From positions 1-60,618 of the forward strand of contig DXGM01000034.1 in assembly GCA_019113915.1 (NCBI GenBank): 60,618 nucleotides of DNA, in the 5' to 3' direction. The stretch comes from Candidatus Gordonibacter avicola. Its GTDB lineage: Bacteria > Actinomycetota > Coriobacteriia > Coriobacteriales > Eggerthellaceae. Shown in pieces: positions 1 to 7,206 of the stretch (position 1 is the stretch's first letter; each line of letters begins with the position of its first letter). The position numbers and the translations under genes are program-made. The notes under the pieces were generated by a model. That model had not been told where the DNA came from and did no database searches. It saw nothing but the letters and a program-made list of their open reading frames with translations.

Positions 1-42
1 CATCATCTCGACGTATCTTACTTTCTCTCTTTCTGAGTACAT
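1..42 (-). CDS. 5' end of a CDS running off the left edge
   Basis: An ATG at 40-42 on the minus strand opens a frame to the window edge (MYSEREKVRYVEMM). A strong ribosome binding site, GAGGAGGG, lies about 6 nt upstream (49-56). Only 14 codons are present, so no function can be named. It lies downstream of and in the same direction as the XRE gene at 169-453, so the two could be co-transcribed. The good Shine-Dalgarno is the main support. Confidence 0.5.
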   Translation of the reverse strand, partial: MYSEREKVRYVEMM

Positions 43-87
43 ACGGCGCCCTCCTCGCGGCCCCTACGGGGCCACTCGATCGGTCGT

Positions 88-107
88 GGACCGCCTCAAG
101 GCGGTCC
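88..107. other. short perfect hairpin
   Basis: GGACCGCC and GGCGGTCC form an 8-bp stem around the 4-nt loop TCAA. On the plus strand it is followed by a weak T-rich stretch (AACTTTCT). It could be a terminator between the XRE gene and the truncated CDS, but it lacks a clear U-tract on the minus strand. Confidence 0.3.
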
Positions 108-168
108 AACTTTCTGCCGCACGCCCTAAAGTCGATTTTCTGCCAATTCTGACTGATTCTGCGAAAGG

Positions 169-453
169 CTAAGCGCGAGAACTGCGGCGCTCTTGTTCCA
201 TAAGGCGGTATGTCTCGTCCAGCAAATCTGCCGGTTCAACCGCAAATGCGGAAGCGATCTTAGCTATGGTCGTGAGGCTAGGTGAGGCTTCACCAGCTTC
301 AATACGGCGCAAGTGGGAGTTACCGACACCACTCATGCGCGAAAAGGGTCGCTGCTCGATGCCTATATCGAGACGGTGTCGATATACGACCCTGCCGAAG
401 GCAACTTTGAGAGCCTGCGCGTCTATTGATCCTATGTCCTGATTGTAATCCAT
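169..453 (-). CDS. XRE-family helix-turn-helix regulator
   Basis: A 94-residue protein that is almost entirely one Cro/C1-type helix-turn-helix domain (about residues 15-80). It has the typical R-RIEAGEASPSLTTIAKIASAF recognition-helix pattern followed by a VEPADLL helix. It would bind DNA as a dimer and act as a small repressor. It lies in an AT-richer patch with another small ORF, a repeat element and a truncated CDS, which looks like accessory DNA. Its target is unknown; an autoregulatory or toxin-antitoxin role cannot be excluded. The family assignment is firm, the role is not. Confidence 0.8.
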   Translation of the reverse strand: MDYNQDIGSIDAQALKVAFGRVVYRHRLDIGIEQRPFSRMSGVGNSHLRRIEAGEASPSLTTIAKIASAFAVEPADLLDETYRLMEQERRSSRA

Positions 454-624
454 TAGGACTACAGGATATGCAGCATTTCAAGGCATGTGTGCCGGATGCG
501 GATACAATCGATAACGACACCTTGCGAAAACTAAAATGTTAAAGAGCCGATCAAGAGCCCTCCGCCATTGTTTTCTTAATGGTAAAAATTATCATTTGTA
601 AACTAATACGGCACTTTCAAGGCA

Positions 625-858
625 TTAAAAAACATCGTCGTTCTGACTATTGTCTTTTGGTTGATCAAGAAGAGCTTCTGCTACCTCGCCTGCTTGGCAA
701 TCGGCAAGCGCAGCAATTGCAAAAATAGTATCGATATTTGTTTTTCCGTATAAACCCACTTTGAGTTTGAGGAATTGCATTTTGCTCACATCCTCCAATT
801 CACCTATTGCCTGCACGTCAATGTTGTGCGCTTCCATAAACTTTTCAAAGTTATGCAT
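625..858 (-). CDS. small hypothetical protein, possibly a degenerate HTH protein
   Basis: A 77-residue acidic protein. The middle (about residues 24-65) has the spacing of an XRE-type domain: a polar helix, then NIDTIFAIAALADCQAGEVAEALL, similar to the last two helices of Cro-like folds, but the recognition helix is not obvious. The upstream sequence on the minus strand, AGAAAGGGCTTACG, contains a Shine-Dalgarno-like AAGGG. It lies in the same AT-richer accessory patch as the XRE gene at 169-453. No specific function is claimed; it could also be a non-DNA-binding orphan. Confidence 0.45.
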   Translation of the reverse strand: MHNFEKFMEAHNIDVQAIGELEDVSKMQFLKLKVGLYGKTNIDTIFAIAALADCQAGEVAEALLDQPKDNSQNDDVF

Positions 859-1075
859 CGTAAGCCCTTTCTATTACCGAGTTCCCCCTGTGGTGCGAAT
901 TCATTCTTCAGACACTATATTGCAACGTCTTCCCCAATTATGCATCTAAAAGCGTAAAGGTTACAAATGCCATGACCTAGCCAAAATCGTCTAGACAATC
1001 GACTTAGTTGCCTGACCGGCGAAAATCACGATAGCACTGTCGCAGAACTCAATATCCAGAGCACCTCGCTTCGTT

Positions 1076-1326
1076 AAAGTGTGACGCGCTTCGCGCTATT
1101 GATGACGCCAAGACGTTATGCGCCTCCCCATCATTATGACGAGGGCATATTCCCCTGCGGCTAACGCGCTTGTAAGGCAACCCCTGTAGGTGCTCGATCA
1201 GCGATGACGCTACGGAGGTTGCACCTATCACACATCAACGCCTTCAAGTCAGTCAACCCGCGTCGTAATGCGCGGAAATATGGCTATCCCATGGCATATT
1301 CAGTAGCGCGAAGCGCGTCACACTTT
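1076..1326. repeat. MITE-like element with inverted ends (family A, copy 1)
   Basis: A 251-bp stretch with no convincing ORF whose ends are inverted copies: AAAGTGTGACGCGC at 1076-1089 and GCGCGTCACACTTT at 1313-1326. The similarity continues inwards for about 75 bp on each side through degenerate motifs (GGCATATTCAGTAGCGCGAAGCGCGTCAC-like and CCCGCGTCGTAATG-like). Related units occur at 20863-20953, 28447-28812 and 33872-33958. No transposase and no clear target duplication were seen. Confidence 0.65.
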
Positions 1327-1459
1327 TATCAGGATCAGCAGAGGCGTACCTTGCCCATCTGGCTTATCTTACTTAGTTTTACATTTCTTCTTGCGCAGGA
1401 CGGGCAAGTCCTGTATTATCTTTTCTTGCTTTCGGCCATGTCGAAAGCGTGGTGCAAGT

Positions 1460-1546
1460 GCGGGTGTGGCGGAATTGGCAGACGCGTACGGTTCAGGTCC
1501 GTATGGGGGCAACCCCATGAAGGTTCAAGTCCTTTCACCCGCACCA
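1460..1546 (+). tRNA. tRNA-Leu (anticodon CAG)
   Basis: A complete cloverleaf with acceptor stem GCGGGTG/CACCCGC, D arm, anticodon stem TACGG/CCGTA with loop TTCAGGT (anticodon CAG), a long class II variable arm (GGGG/CCCC) and a T arm containing GGTTCAAGTCC. CCA is encoded at 1544-1546. It decodes CUG, a major leucine codon in this GC-rich genome. A strong terminator follows at 1561. Confidence 0.97.
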
Positions 1547-1560
1547 TTTGATTTCAAAAG

Positions 1561-1595
1561 AAGCCCCAGGCCACCGGCTTGGGGCTTCTTTTTTT
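1561..1595 (+). terminator. Rho-independent terminator after tRNA-Leu
   Basis: Hairpin with arms AAGCCCCAGGCC and GGCTTGGGGCTT followed directly by CTTTTTTT. It lies 14 nt after the encoded CCA of tRNA-Leu. Confidence 0.9.
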
Positions 1596-1887
1596 CATTC
1601 CCCAGAAGCCCCCCTTTCGTCCCCCAACTGGTGGGGGTTGAACCCCACAGGATTAACGTTACAGTAGCTCAAAAAAGCTCTTCATCAGCACATACGGCTA
1701 CTTCATCCTAGATACACCCCGAACGCAGAGCTTGGCATAGGAACAAGTTACATGAACTTACTGAGCCACACCATTTCATCTACAACGTCGATCACTGTAT
1801 CTATAAGTAAGTGGATATGAGGCAGGGAAAATGACGGTCATGCTACCATACCAAAGGCGGATGTTGATGCACATAAGGAGGCAGCGT
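1596..1887. other. intergenic region between tRNA-Leu and the AlbA_2 gene
   Basis: About 290 bp of mixed composition. Apart from the AAGGAGG ribosome binding site at 1875-1881 for the following gene, no hairpin, repeat or clear promoter was recognised. No second copy of the tRNA-Leu 3' end, as expected of an attachment site, was found nearby. Confidence 0.4.
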
Positions 1888-3312
1888 GTGAGTTCAGACA
1901 CCGATAGCGTGTTGGGCCGCATAATTACGGAGACCACAGACTATGAGTTCAAAGTTTCGCTCGAAGAAACTAAGCCAAAAAGCTGGCTCAAATCTGTATG
2001 CGGCTTTGCGAATGGAATAGGGGGTATGTTAGCTTTCGGCGTTAATGACGATGGTATTGCCATAGGTCTTGATGATGCTCATCAAACGGCCGATAAGATC
2101 AGTGAGCTTATCGGGGCAAGAATCGACCCCTGCCCTAATTTCCATCTTAGTGCTGAGCGCGTCGACGGAGTTGTCGTTCTATTGCTCGATGTACCTGCCG
2201 GAAGGGACTGTCCTTACTTCTATGTGGGAGATGGCACCCAAGTTGCTTACGTCCGAGCCGGAAGTCGCTCGCTACCGGCTAATGCATCCCAGCTAAGAAC
2301 TCTTTCCATGCGCGGAGCTCATGTTCACTTCGATGAGTTGGAAACGCAATACAAGCGCGAGGACTATAGTTTCGACATTTTGAAGGCGACCTACCTCCAG
2401 AGAACGGGTGATCCTTTTGAAGAGTCGGATTTCATATCCTTTGGTCTTGCCACGAGAGATGGTGCGCTTACAAACGCAGGTGTCCTTCTTGCAGACCAGC
2501 CTATCCTTCGCTGCAATAGAATATTTTGTACGAGGTGGAATGGCTTGGACAAAACGCGATTGGATGATGAAGTATCCGATGACCATGAGTATTCGGGTTG
2601 TCTGTTACGCCTTCTCCGCGAGGGCACGAACTTCGTCGAAAGAAACAACGTCGTAAGTTGGGCTAAAACAGATAATGACAGGGTTGAGACACCGAGCTAT
2701 GTCGCTAGGGCAGTCGAAGAAGCCTTGGTAAATGCACTCATACATCGTGATTACGGCATCGGTGGTGCCGAGATAACGGTGTTTGCCTATGATGACAGGC
2801 TGGAAATCACTTCACCCGGTGGAAAGGTTGACGGCCCGCTTCCTCAGAATGCAGATCTTGAACATGTGGACAGCGTAAGAAGAAACCCCGTCATCGCCGA
2901 CCTCTTTCAAAGGATGCGATTTATGGAGCGAAAGGGCAGCGGACTTAAGCTCATCAGGGACAAGACCGCTGTTGCACCCAACTATGAAGAACGCTTTATG
3001 CCTCGTTTCGAAGATGACGGACGTTCATTCCGTGTGATTCTGTGGAACATGAATCATAGCACCCCCCAAGTTGCCCCCCAAGTTGCCCCCCAAGCTACCC
3101 CCCAAGCTACCCCCCAAGTTGCTCAGCTCGTTGAAGTTCTCGGAGACGATGAATTAAGTCTTGCGGAGTTGATGGACCGATTCGGACTTACTGATAGAAA
3201 GTACTTCCGAAAGGCATACCTAAAGCCAGCTTTGGATTCAGAGGCGATCGAGATGACGATTCCAACGAAGCCGACCAGCAGTAATCAGCGCTATAGAAGA
3301 ACGCGAAAGTAG
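1888..3312 (+). CDS. AlbA_2/RecG-like ATP-binding transcriptional regulator
   Basis: A 474-residue protein of the AlbA_2 (Schlafen AlbA_2) plus HATPase-like plus winged-helix family. The N-terminal AlbA_2 domain spans about residues 10-130 (YEFKVSLEE, GFANGIGGMLAFGV, AYVRAGS). The central part has ALVNALIHRDY and the ITSPGGKVDGPLP loop typical of these proteins. A Pro-Gln-Val-Ala repeat linker (DNA 3061-3123) leads to a C-terminal winged helix (about 415-474, DRFGLTDRKYFRKAYLKPAL). I chose GTG 1888 because AAGGAGG lies 6 nt upstream; an upstream ATG at 1831 lacks such a site. Base composition is visibly AT-richer than dapB, suggesting lateral acquisition. The exact ligand and targets are unknown. 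Confidence 0.85.
   Translation: MSSDTDSVLGRIITETTDYEFKVSLEETKPKSWLKSVCGFANGIGGMLAFGVNDDGIAIGLDDAHQTADKISELIGARIDPCPNFHLSAERVDGVVVLLLDVPAGRDCPYFYVGDGTQVAYVRAGSRSLPANASQLRTLSMRGAHVHFDELETQYKREDYSFDILKATYLQRTGDPFEESDFISFGLATRDGALTNAGVLLADQPILRCNRIFCTRWNGLDKTRLDDEVSDDHEYSGCLLRLLREGTNFVERNNVVSWAKTDNDRVETPSYVARAVEEALVNALIHRDYGIGGAEITVFAYDDRLEITSPGGKVDGPLPQNADLEHVDSVRRNPVIADLFQRMRFMERKGSGLKLIRDKTAVAPNYEERFMPRFEDDGRSFRVILWNMNHSTPQVAPQVAPQATPQATPQVAQLVEVLGDDELSLAELMDRFGLTDRKYFRKAYLKPALDSEAIEMTIPTKPTSSNQRYRRTRK
3061..3123 (+). repeat. 12-bp tandem repeat in the AlbA_2 gene
   Basis: About five units of CCCCAAGTTGCC/CCCCAAGCTACC, translated as repeating TPQ-VAPQ blocks. The unit is a multiple of three, so copy-number change keeps the frame and alters only the linker length between the ATPase-like core and the winged helix. 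Such TPQV linkers are typical of this family. Confidence 0.85.
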
Positions 3313-3648
3313 AAACCGAACCTACCATATTAATGAGCGCGTGAGATAGCGCTTCAAGGACAATGGGCGAAACTTCGCAGCGCGGACGGGAGGCGCATGG
3401 GGTCATCGGCATCGGGCAGCCCTGCGGGAACCGCATAGCCGTATGGACGTACACTCCTGACAGTGGACGGGGACCCTTTCCTCGCCATTTTTTTGCTTCC
3501 GATACTTTCGCCAAGGGGCGTTCAGGTGCACCCAAATCATGTCGTCTCCTCTTGGGTTCTTTTTTGGTGCGTCTGCACAAAACGGACGCAGCCTAGCATG
3601 CTGTGCTCGTATACTCGCGTGAACAGCCGTTGCAGTGAAGGAGCGCGT
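3313..3648. other. intergenic region upstream of dapB
   Basis: 336 bp without a credible gene. A possible -10 box TATACT lies at 3610-3615, 33 nt before the dapB start, with no good -35. A T-run follows CGCCATTTTTTT near 3484. No lysine riboswitch or T-box could be recognised by eye. Confidence 0.4.
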
Positions 3649-4449
3649 ATGAAGGTGATTGTGGTTGGATGTCACGGGCAGATGGGGCAGCCTATTTGCC
3701 GGTTCGTGGACGAGCGCGAGGGCTTGGAGCTGGTGGGCGGCGTTGGACCCGCCGGCCGCGACTATATTGGGCGCGACCTCGGCCAGGTGGCTGGTCTCGG
3801 GCGCGACTTGGGCATCCCGGTGGTGGATGACCTCGCAACCATCATTGACGAGTGCGATGTGCTCATCGACGTGTCAAGCGTGGAGCAGTGTCTTCAGACG
3901 CTGGACTTGGCTGTTGCCTACAAGAAAGCCCTCGTCACCGCCAGTACCGGGTTCACGCCCGAACAGTTCGAGCGCTTCGAGGCAGCGGGCACGCACATCC
4001 CCCTCATCTTCAAATGCAACACATCCAAGATGGTGAACGTCATGCTCGGCCTGGTGGAGATGGCGGCGAAGGCGCTCGTGGACGAATGCGACATCGAGAT
4101 CATCGACCAGCACGACCGCGACAAGTTAGACGCGCCCAGCGGCACTGCCGTCATCATCGGCAACATGATTGCCCAGCTCAAGGGCACGACACTCGATGAA
4201 CTGGCCGAGTATGGCCGCAGCGGCCACGGCGCACGCAAGCCAGGCGGCGTGGGCTTCCACTCACTGCGCGCCGGCGATATCACGAGCGACCACAAGGTGT
4301 ACTTCGGCGGCTTCGGCGAGCGCCTCGAAATCACCCACTACTCCTACAGCGACGACTGCTTCGCCCGCGGCGCCGTAGACTGCGCCCAATTCCTCAAAGA
4401 CAAACCCGCCGGCGTGTACAACATAAAGGAAGTTTTCGAATTGTTGTAG
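3649..4449 (+). CDS. dapB: 4-hydroxy-tetrahydrodipicolinate reductase
   Basis: A 266-residue cytosolic NAD(P)H-dependent reductase of the diaminopimelate/lysine pathway. The N-terminal Rossmann fold starts with VIVVGCHGQMGQ (residues 3-14). The substrate-binding motif HDRDKLDAPSGTA lies near residues 155-168, with the Lys and DAPSGTA signature intact. VGFHSLRAGDITSDHKVYF follows near residue 205. Length is as usual for the family (about 250-270). I chose ATG 3649 because GAAGGAG lies 7 nt upstream; the open frame upstream to 3463 has no such support. It stands alone, with no other lysine genes in the window. Confidence 0.95.
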   Translation: MKVIVVGCHGQMGQPICRFVDEREGLELVGGVGPAGRDYIGRDLGQVAGLGRDLGIPVVDDLATIIDECDVLIDVSSVEQCLQTLDLAVAYKKALVTASTGFTPEQFERFEAAGTHIPLIFKCNTSKMVNVMLGLVEMAAKALVDECDIEIIDQHDRDKLDAPSGTAVIIGNMIAQLKGTTLDELAEYGRSGHGARKPGGVGFHSLRAGDITSDHKVYFGGFGERLEITHYSYSDDCFARGAVDCAQFLKDKPAGVYNIKEVFELL

Positions 4450-4697
4450 CAGTACAGTCCTCCTGCCTCGAAAGGCTCTACTCCGCAGTTGCTCGGATTC
4501 ATTGTGGAATTCGTTAAGAAGAACGAGTCTCCGTATGCTGCTTCGGCTGACAGAGAAGTTCACCTGCCGTCTTAAAAAATTTGAATCACCAGCGGGAATC
4601 ACAGCCGAAACTTATTGGCATGCCTTGGCACTTTATACTTGGCTTGGGGAATTGTCGGAGTTTTGTTGTCCCGGGGCTGGGAGGTGGCATTCGCTTG
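4450..4697. other. intergenic region upstream of the lipoprotein gene
   Basis: 248 bp with no credible gene. A possible -10 box TATACT lies at 4634-4639, 58 nt before the lipoprotein start; a suitable -35 is not clear. Confidence 0.35.
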
Positions 4698-5507
4698 ATG
4701 CGACTCAAAACACTGTGCATGGCGCTGCTGTGTTTGGGGCTTGCTGGACTTGTGAGCGGGTGTTCTGCGCTGAGTGGCGAGGTCTATTACAACAATGTTG
4801 AGGAAGCACGTCATGTTATGCTGCAGCAGTTGGAGGAAAAGTATCACAAGGAGTTCACGCTCACCGGCGAGGAGCGCTATACGTTTAGCGAGAGCGAAGG
4901 CTGCTACGTTTTCCGGGCGATGTTTCAAGATGAAGAGGGGCTGGAAGCGCAAGCTATTTTGGGACAGAAAAAAGGGTGGATAAGAAGGGTGATCGACGCG
5001 GGGCACATCGGCCCCTTCCCCACGAAAGACGATACCTATTCGGCCGTTTTCTACACCATGAAGGCAATTCGCGAGATAGAACCCCTGTTTGAGGGCGAAC
5101 CCTTCGAGAAATACGTGATCTGCATAGACAATCCGCGCCACGCGTACTCAGACCTCTCCCTGACCTTGGAAGAGTTCTTTGCGGACGAGCAATCCTTTTA
5201 CTGGCTCGACATCGTGCTGCCGGATGGTTTAACGGAGAAGGAATACACCGACACAATCTTTCGGTTTTACACGAAACTGAGAACCGAGCAGTCGCTAGCG
5301 TTTGAACTCACGGCGTACGCGAACGGGACAGAAATTTTTACCGATTACTATTTAGAAGCTGAAGGATTCTACCCCGATACAACCTACGACGACATAGAAG
5401 ATCACATGTCGTTTTCTTACGGGGTTCCCATGCCCGAAGATAAATGGATGACCTGGTATTACCGCATCGACGAACAATTCTTGTGGGCCGACGAAATGTG
5501 GTGGTAA
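4698..5507 (+). CDS. hypothetical lipoprotein
   Basis: A 269-residue exported lipoprotein. Residues 1-22 form a lipoprotein signal peptide: MRLK, a hydrophobic stretch, then a lipobox ending LVSGC with Cys22 as the acylation site. The mature part is acidic and rich in Tyr and Glu and shows no domain I recognise. I chose ATG 4698 because it places the signal peptide at the start and GGGAGG lies upstream; longer frames from 4581 would bury the signal. A parS site lies just downstream at 5537. No homologue is claimed. Confidence 0.75.
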   Translation: MRLKTLCMALLCLGLAGLVSGCSALSGEVYYNNVEEARHVMLQQLEEKYHKEFTLTGEERYTFSESEGCYVFRAMFQDEEGLEAQAILGQKKGWIRRVIDAGHIGPFPTKDDTYSAVFYTMKAIREIEPLFEGEPFEKYVICIDNPRHAYSDLSLTLEEFFADEQSFYWLDIVLPDGLTEKEYTDTIFRFYTKLRTEQSLAFELTAYANGTEIFTDYYLEAEGFYPDTTYDDIEDHMSFSYGVPMPEDKWMTWYYRIDEQFLWADEMWW

Positions 5508-5536
5508 GGCCAGCGGAAAAATTTTTCGTTGCTTGA

Positions 5537-5552
5537 TGTTTCACGTGAAACA
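5537..5552. promoter_or_regulatory. parS: parS site 1
   Basis: Exact TGTTTCACGTGAAACA in the gap between the lipoprotein gene and the CCG-domain gene. It is the leftmost copy in the window, about 52 kb from parB. Confidence 0.9.
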
Positions 5553-5640
5553 TTTTGAGCGAAAAAACCGTCTAAATGAAAACGGGGATGCTGGCTTGTT
5601 TTTGTGTTCATCTGAGGAGGATTGCGCTACACTGAGGCGC

Positions 5641-6990
5641 ATGGAAACGGGAGAGAACAACAACCTGAACATGTTGCCGCCCGAGCGGCTGACACCAGAC
5701 GAACTCGCACAGATTGCGCAGCTGGACTCGCGCGTGCTGAACATGCTAGCCGAGTGGGCAAACAAGCGGTTGACCTGCGTGCATTGCAAGCGTTGCACGC
5801 TGCGTTGCGAAGTGCTGAAGGAGCCGTCGCTCGACATTGGGCTGGTGGAAGAGGGCTTTGCGCGCATCGTTGCACTGCCGCCCGAGGAACAACCCGACGC
5901 CGTATTGCAGCTCACGCAGGAGCATCCCGAGATCTACTACGCGCTGCGCCGCTGCTGTTTCTGCGGCTACTGCACCGCCACCTGCCAAACTCACATGCTG
6001 GCGCCCGAGCGCATGCGCGAATGGCGCGGACTGTTCTTGCAGGCCGGCCTCATGCCGCCCGAGGACTCCACGCTGGTCATGGTGGACAACGAATGGAACA
6101 TTTTCAGCGCCTACCGGGCCATCTACGGCATCGGCTACCCGGAGTTTGTGAGCCTGGCGGCCGCCGCCGAACACGGGCCGGGGTTGGTCGACACGCTATT
6201 CTTCCCCGGGTGCTCGCTGGTAAGTTATGCGCCCGGCCTCACGCGCACGGTGGGGAACTGGCTGAGCGCGGCGGGGGTGTCGTGGGCATTGAGCGACGAC
6301 TGCTGCGGCAGCCCGCTGATGAGTGCGGGCATGTTCGACCGCGCGGCTGGCCTGCGCCAACGCATTCTCGACCAGATGCGCGCGGCGGGTATTACGCGCA
6401 TGCTTACGGTGTGCCCGGGTTGTAGCGACGAGTTCCGCGAACTGATGGGCGACGAGATTGACATTGTGCCCCTTCCCGAGTTCATGCTGCAAAAGCTGCG
6501 CGAAACGGCGCACAGTGAGGGAACGGCACCGGCGCTCGCGCCGCTCGATCTCGCCAGCGTGACGTTCTTCGATTCCTGCCACGACCGCTTCGACGGGCGC
6601 CATGGTGCCTCCATTCGCCGCCTAGTGAAACGCACGCTGCCCGAGACCGACCGGCGCGAGTTGGATCACCACCGTAAGGGCACGCTGTGCTGCGGGGCTG
6701 GCGGCGCAGTGGCGGGCTTCGACCCGGACATCACGAACCGGCGCGTGTGGCGCATCATTGATGAGGCGCGCGCAACGGGTGCCGACACGCTCATCACCGC
6801 ATGTCCCACCTGCACCTACACAGTTGCGCAGGCCTGTTTGGGAGCAGACCCGGAGCGCGGCATTGGCAACCGCCACTACTTGGAAGTGTTATTCGGCGAA
6901 ACCATCGACTGGAGTGTGGTGTTCGGCCAGCTCAACGACATGTGGACCGGCGAATACGGCCCCTGGCTCAACCAGACGTTCTTCGGGTAA
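5641..6990 (+). CDS. (Fe-S)-binding heterodisulfide reductase-like protein with CCG domains
   Basis: A 449-residue cytosolic iron-sulfur protein of the GlpC/HdrD-like family. Two ferredoxin-type motifs come first (CVHCKRCTLRC about residues 42-52 and CCFCGYCTATC about 103-114). Two cysteine-rich CCG domains follow (FFPGCS...DDCCGSPL near 190-225 and FDSCHD...TLCCGAGG near 310-350), ending with a TACPTCTYT motif. Such proteins pass electrons between ferredoxin/quinone carriers and a partner oxidoreductase. ATG 5641 is preferred with GAGG 6 nt upstream; the longer frame from 5533 would translate the parS site. No partner gene adjoins it, so the substrate is unknown. Confidence 0.85.
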   Translation: METGENNNLNMLPPERLTPDELAQIAQLDSRVLNMLAEWANKRLTCVHCKRCTLRCEVLKEPSLDIGLVEEGFARIVALPPEEQPDAVLQLTQEHPEIYYALRRCCFCGYCTATCQTHMLAPERMREWRGLFLQAGLMPPEDSTLVMVDNEWNIFSAYRAIYGIGYPEFVSLAAAAEHGPGLVDTLFFPGCSLVSYAPGLTRTVGNWLSAAGVSWALSDDCCGSPLMSAGMFDRAAGLRQRILDQMRAAGITRMLTVCPGCSDEFRELMGDEIDIVPLPEFMLQKLRETAHSEGTAPALAPLDLASVTFFDSCHDRFDGRHGASIRRLVKRTLPETDRRELDHHRKGTLCCGAGGAVAGFDPDITNRRVWRIIDEARATGADTLITACPTCTYTVAQACLGADPERGIGNRHYLEVLFGETIDWSVVFGQLNDMWTGEYGPWLNQTFFG

Positions 6991-7115
6991 CTTGTCATCC
7001 TGAGCGAGCGAAGCGAGTCGAAGGATCCCGTGCGGTGCCAACAGGAAGACGTCCCGCTAACGCCGCACGGGATCCTTCGACTACGCGCCTGCGGCGCTTC
7101 GCTCAGGATGACAAG
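6991..7115. repeat. REP-type palindromic element (CATCCTGAGCG family)
   Basis: A 125-bp imperfect palindrome ending in CTTGTCATCCTGAGCGA and its reverse complement, with inner arms containing GTCGAAGGATCCCGTGCGG. Partial copies occur at 30390-30440 (inside iorA) and 34295-34310. It starts directly after the stop codon of the CCG-domain gene. This CATCCTGAGCG...GGATCC repeat type is widespread in bacteria. Confidence 0.85.
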
Positions 7116-7153
7116 AGGGGTCCGCAAACTCTATCTTTGCTGCTCCGGCCGAT

Positions 7154-7190
7154 AAAAACCGACCCGCCTTTTAGCGGGTCGGTTTGTTCT
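7154..7190. terminator. bidirectional Rho-independent terminator
   Basis: Stem AAACCGACCCGC / GCGGGTCGGTTT with loop CTTTTA. Minus-strand reading gives GGTTTTTATC after the stem, suiting the DUF2207 gene that ends at 7207. The plus-strand side has GGTTTGTTCTTC. Confidence 0.85.
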
Positions 7191-7206
7191 TCTGATCTGG
7201 CTTTTT

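Noticed and set aside
1544..3600. Attachment site for an integrated element at tRNA-Leu
   Set aside because: No second copy of the tRNA 3' end was found downstream and no integrase is present in the window.
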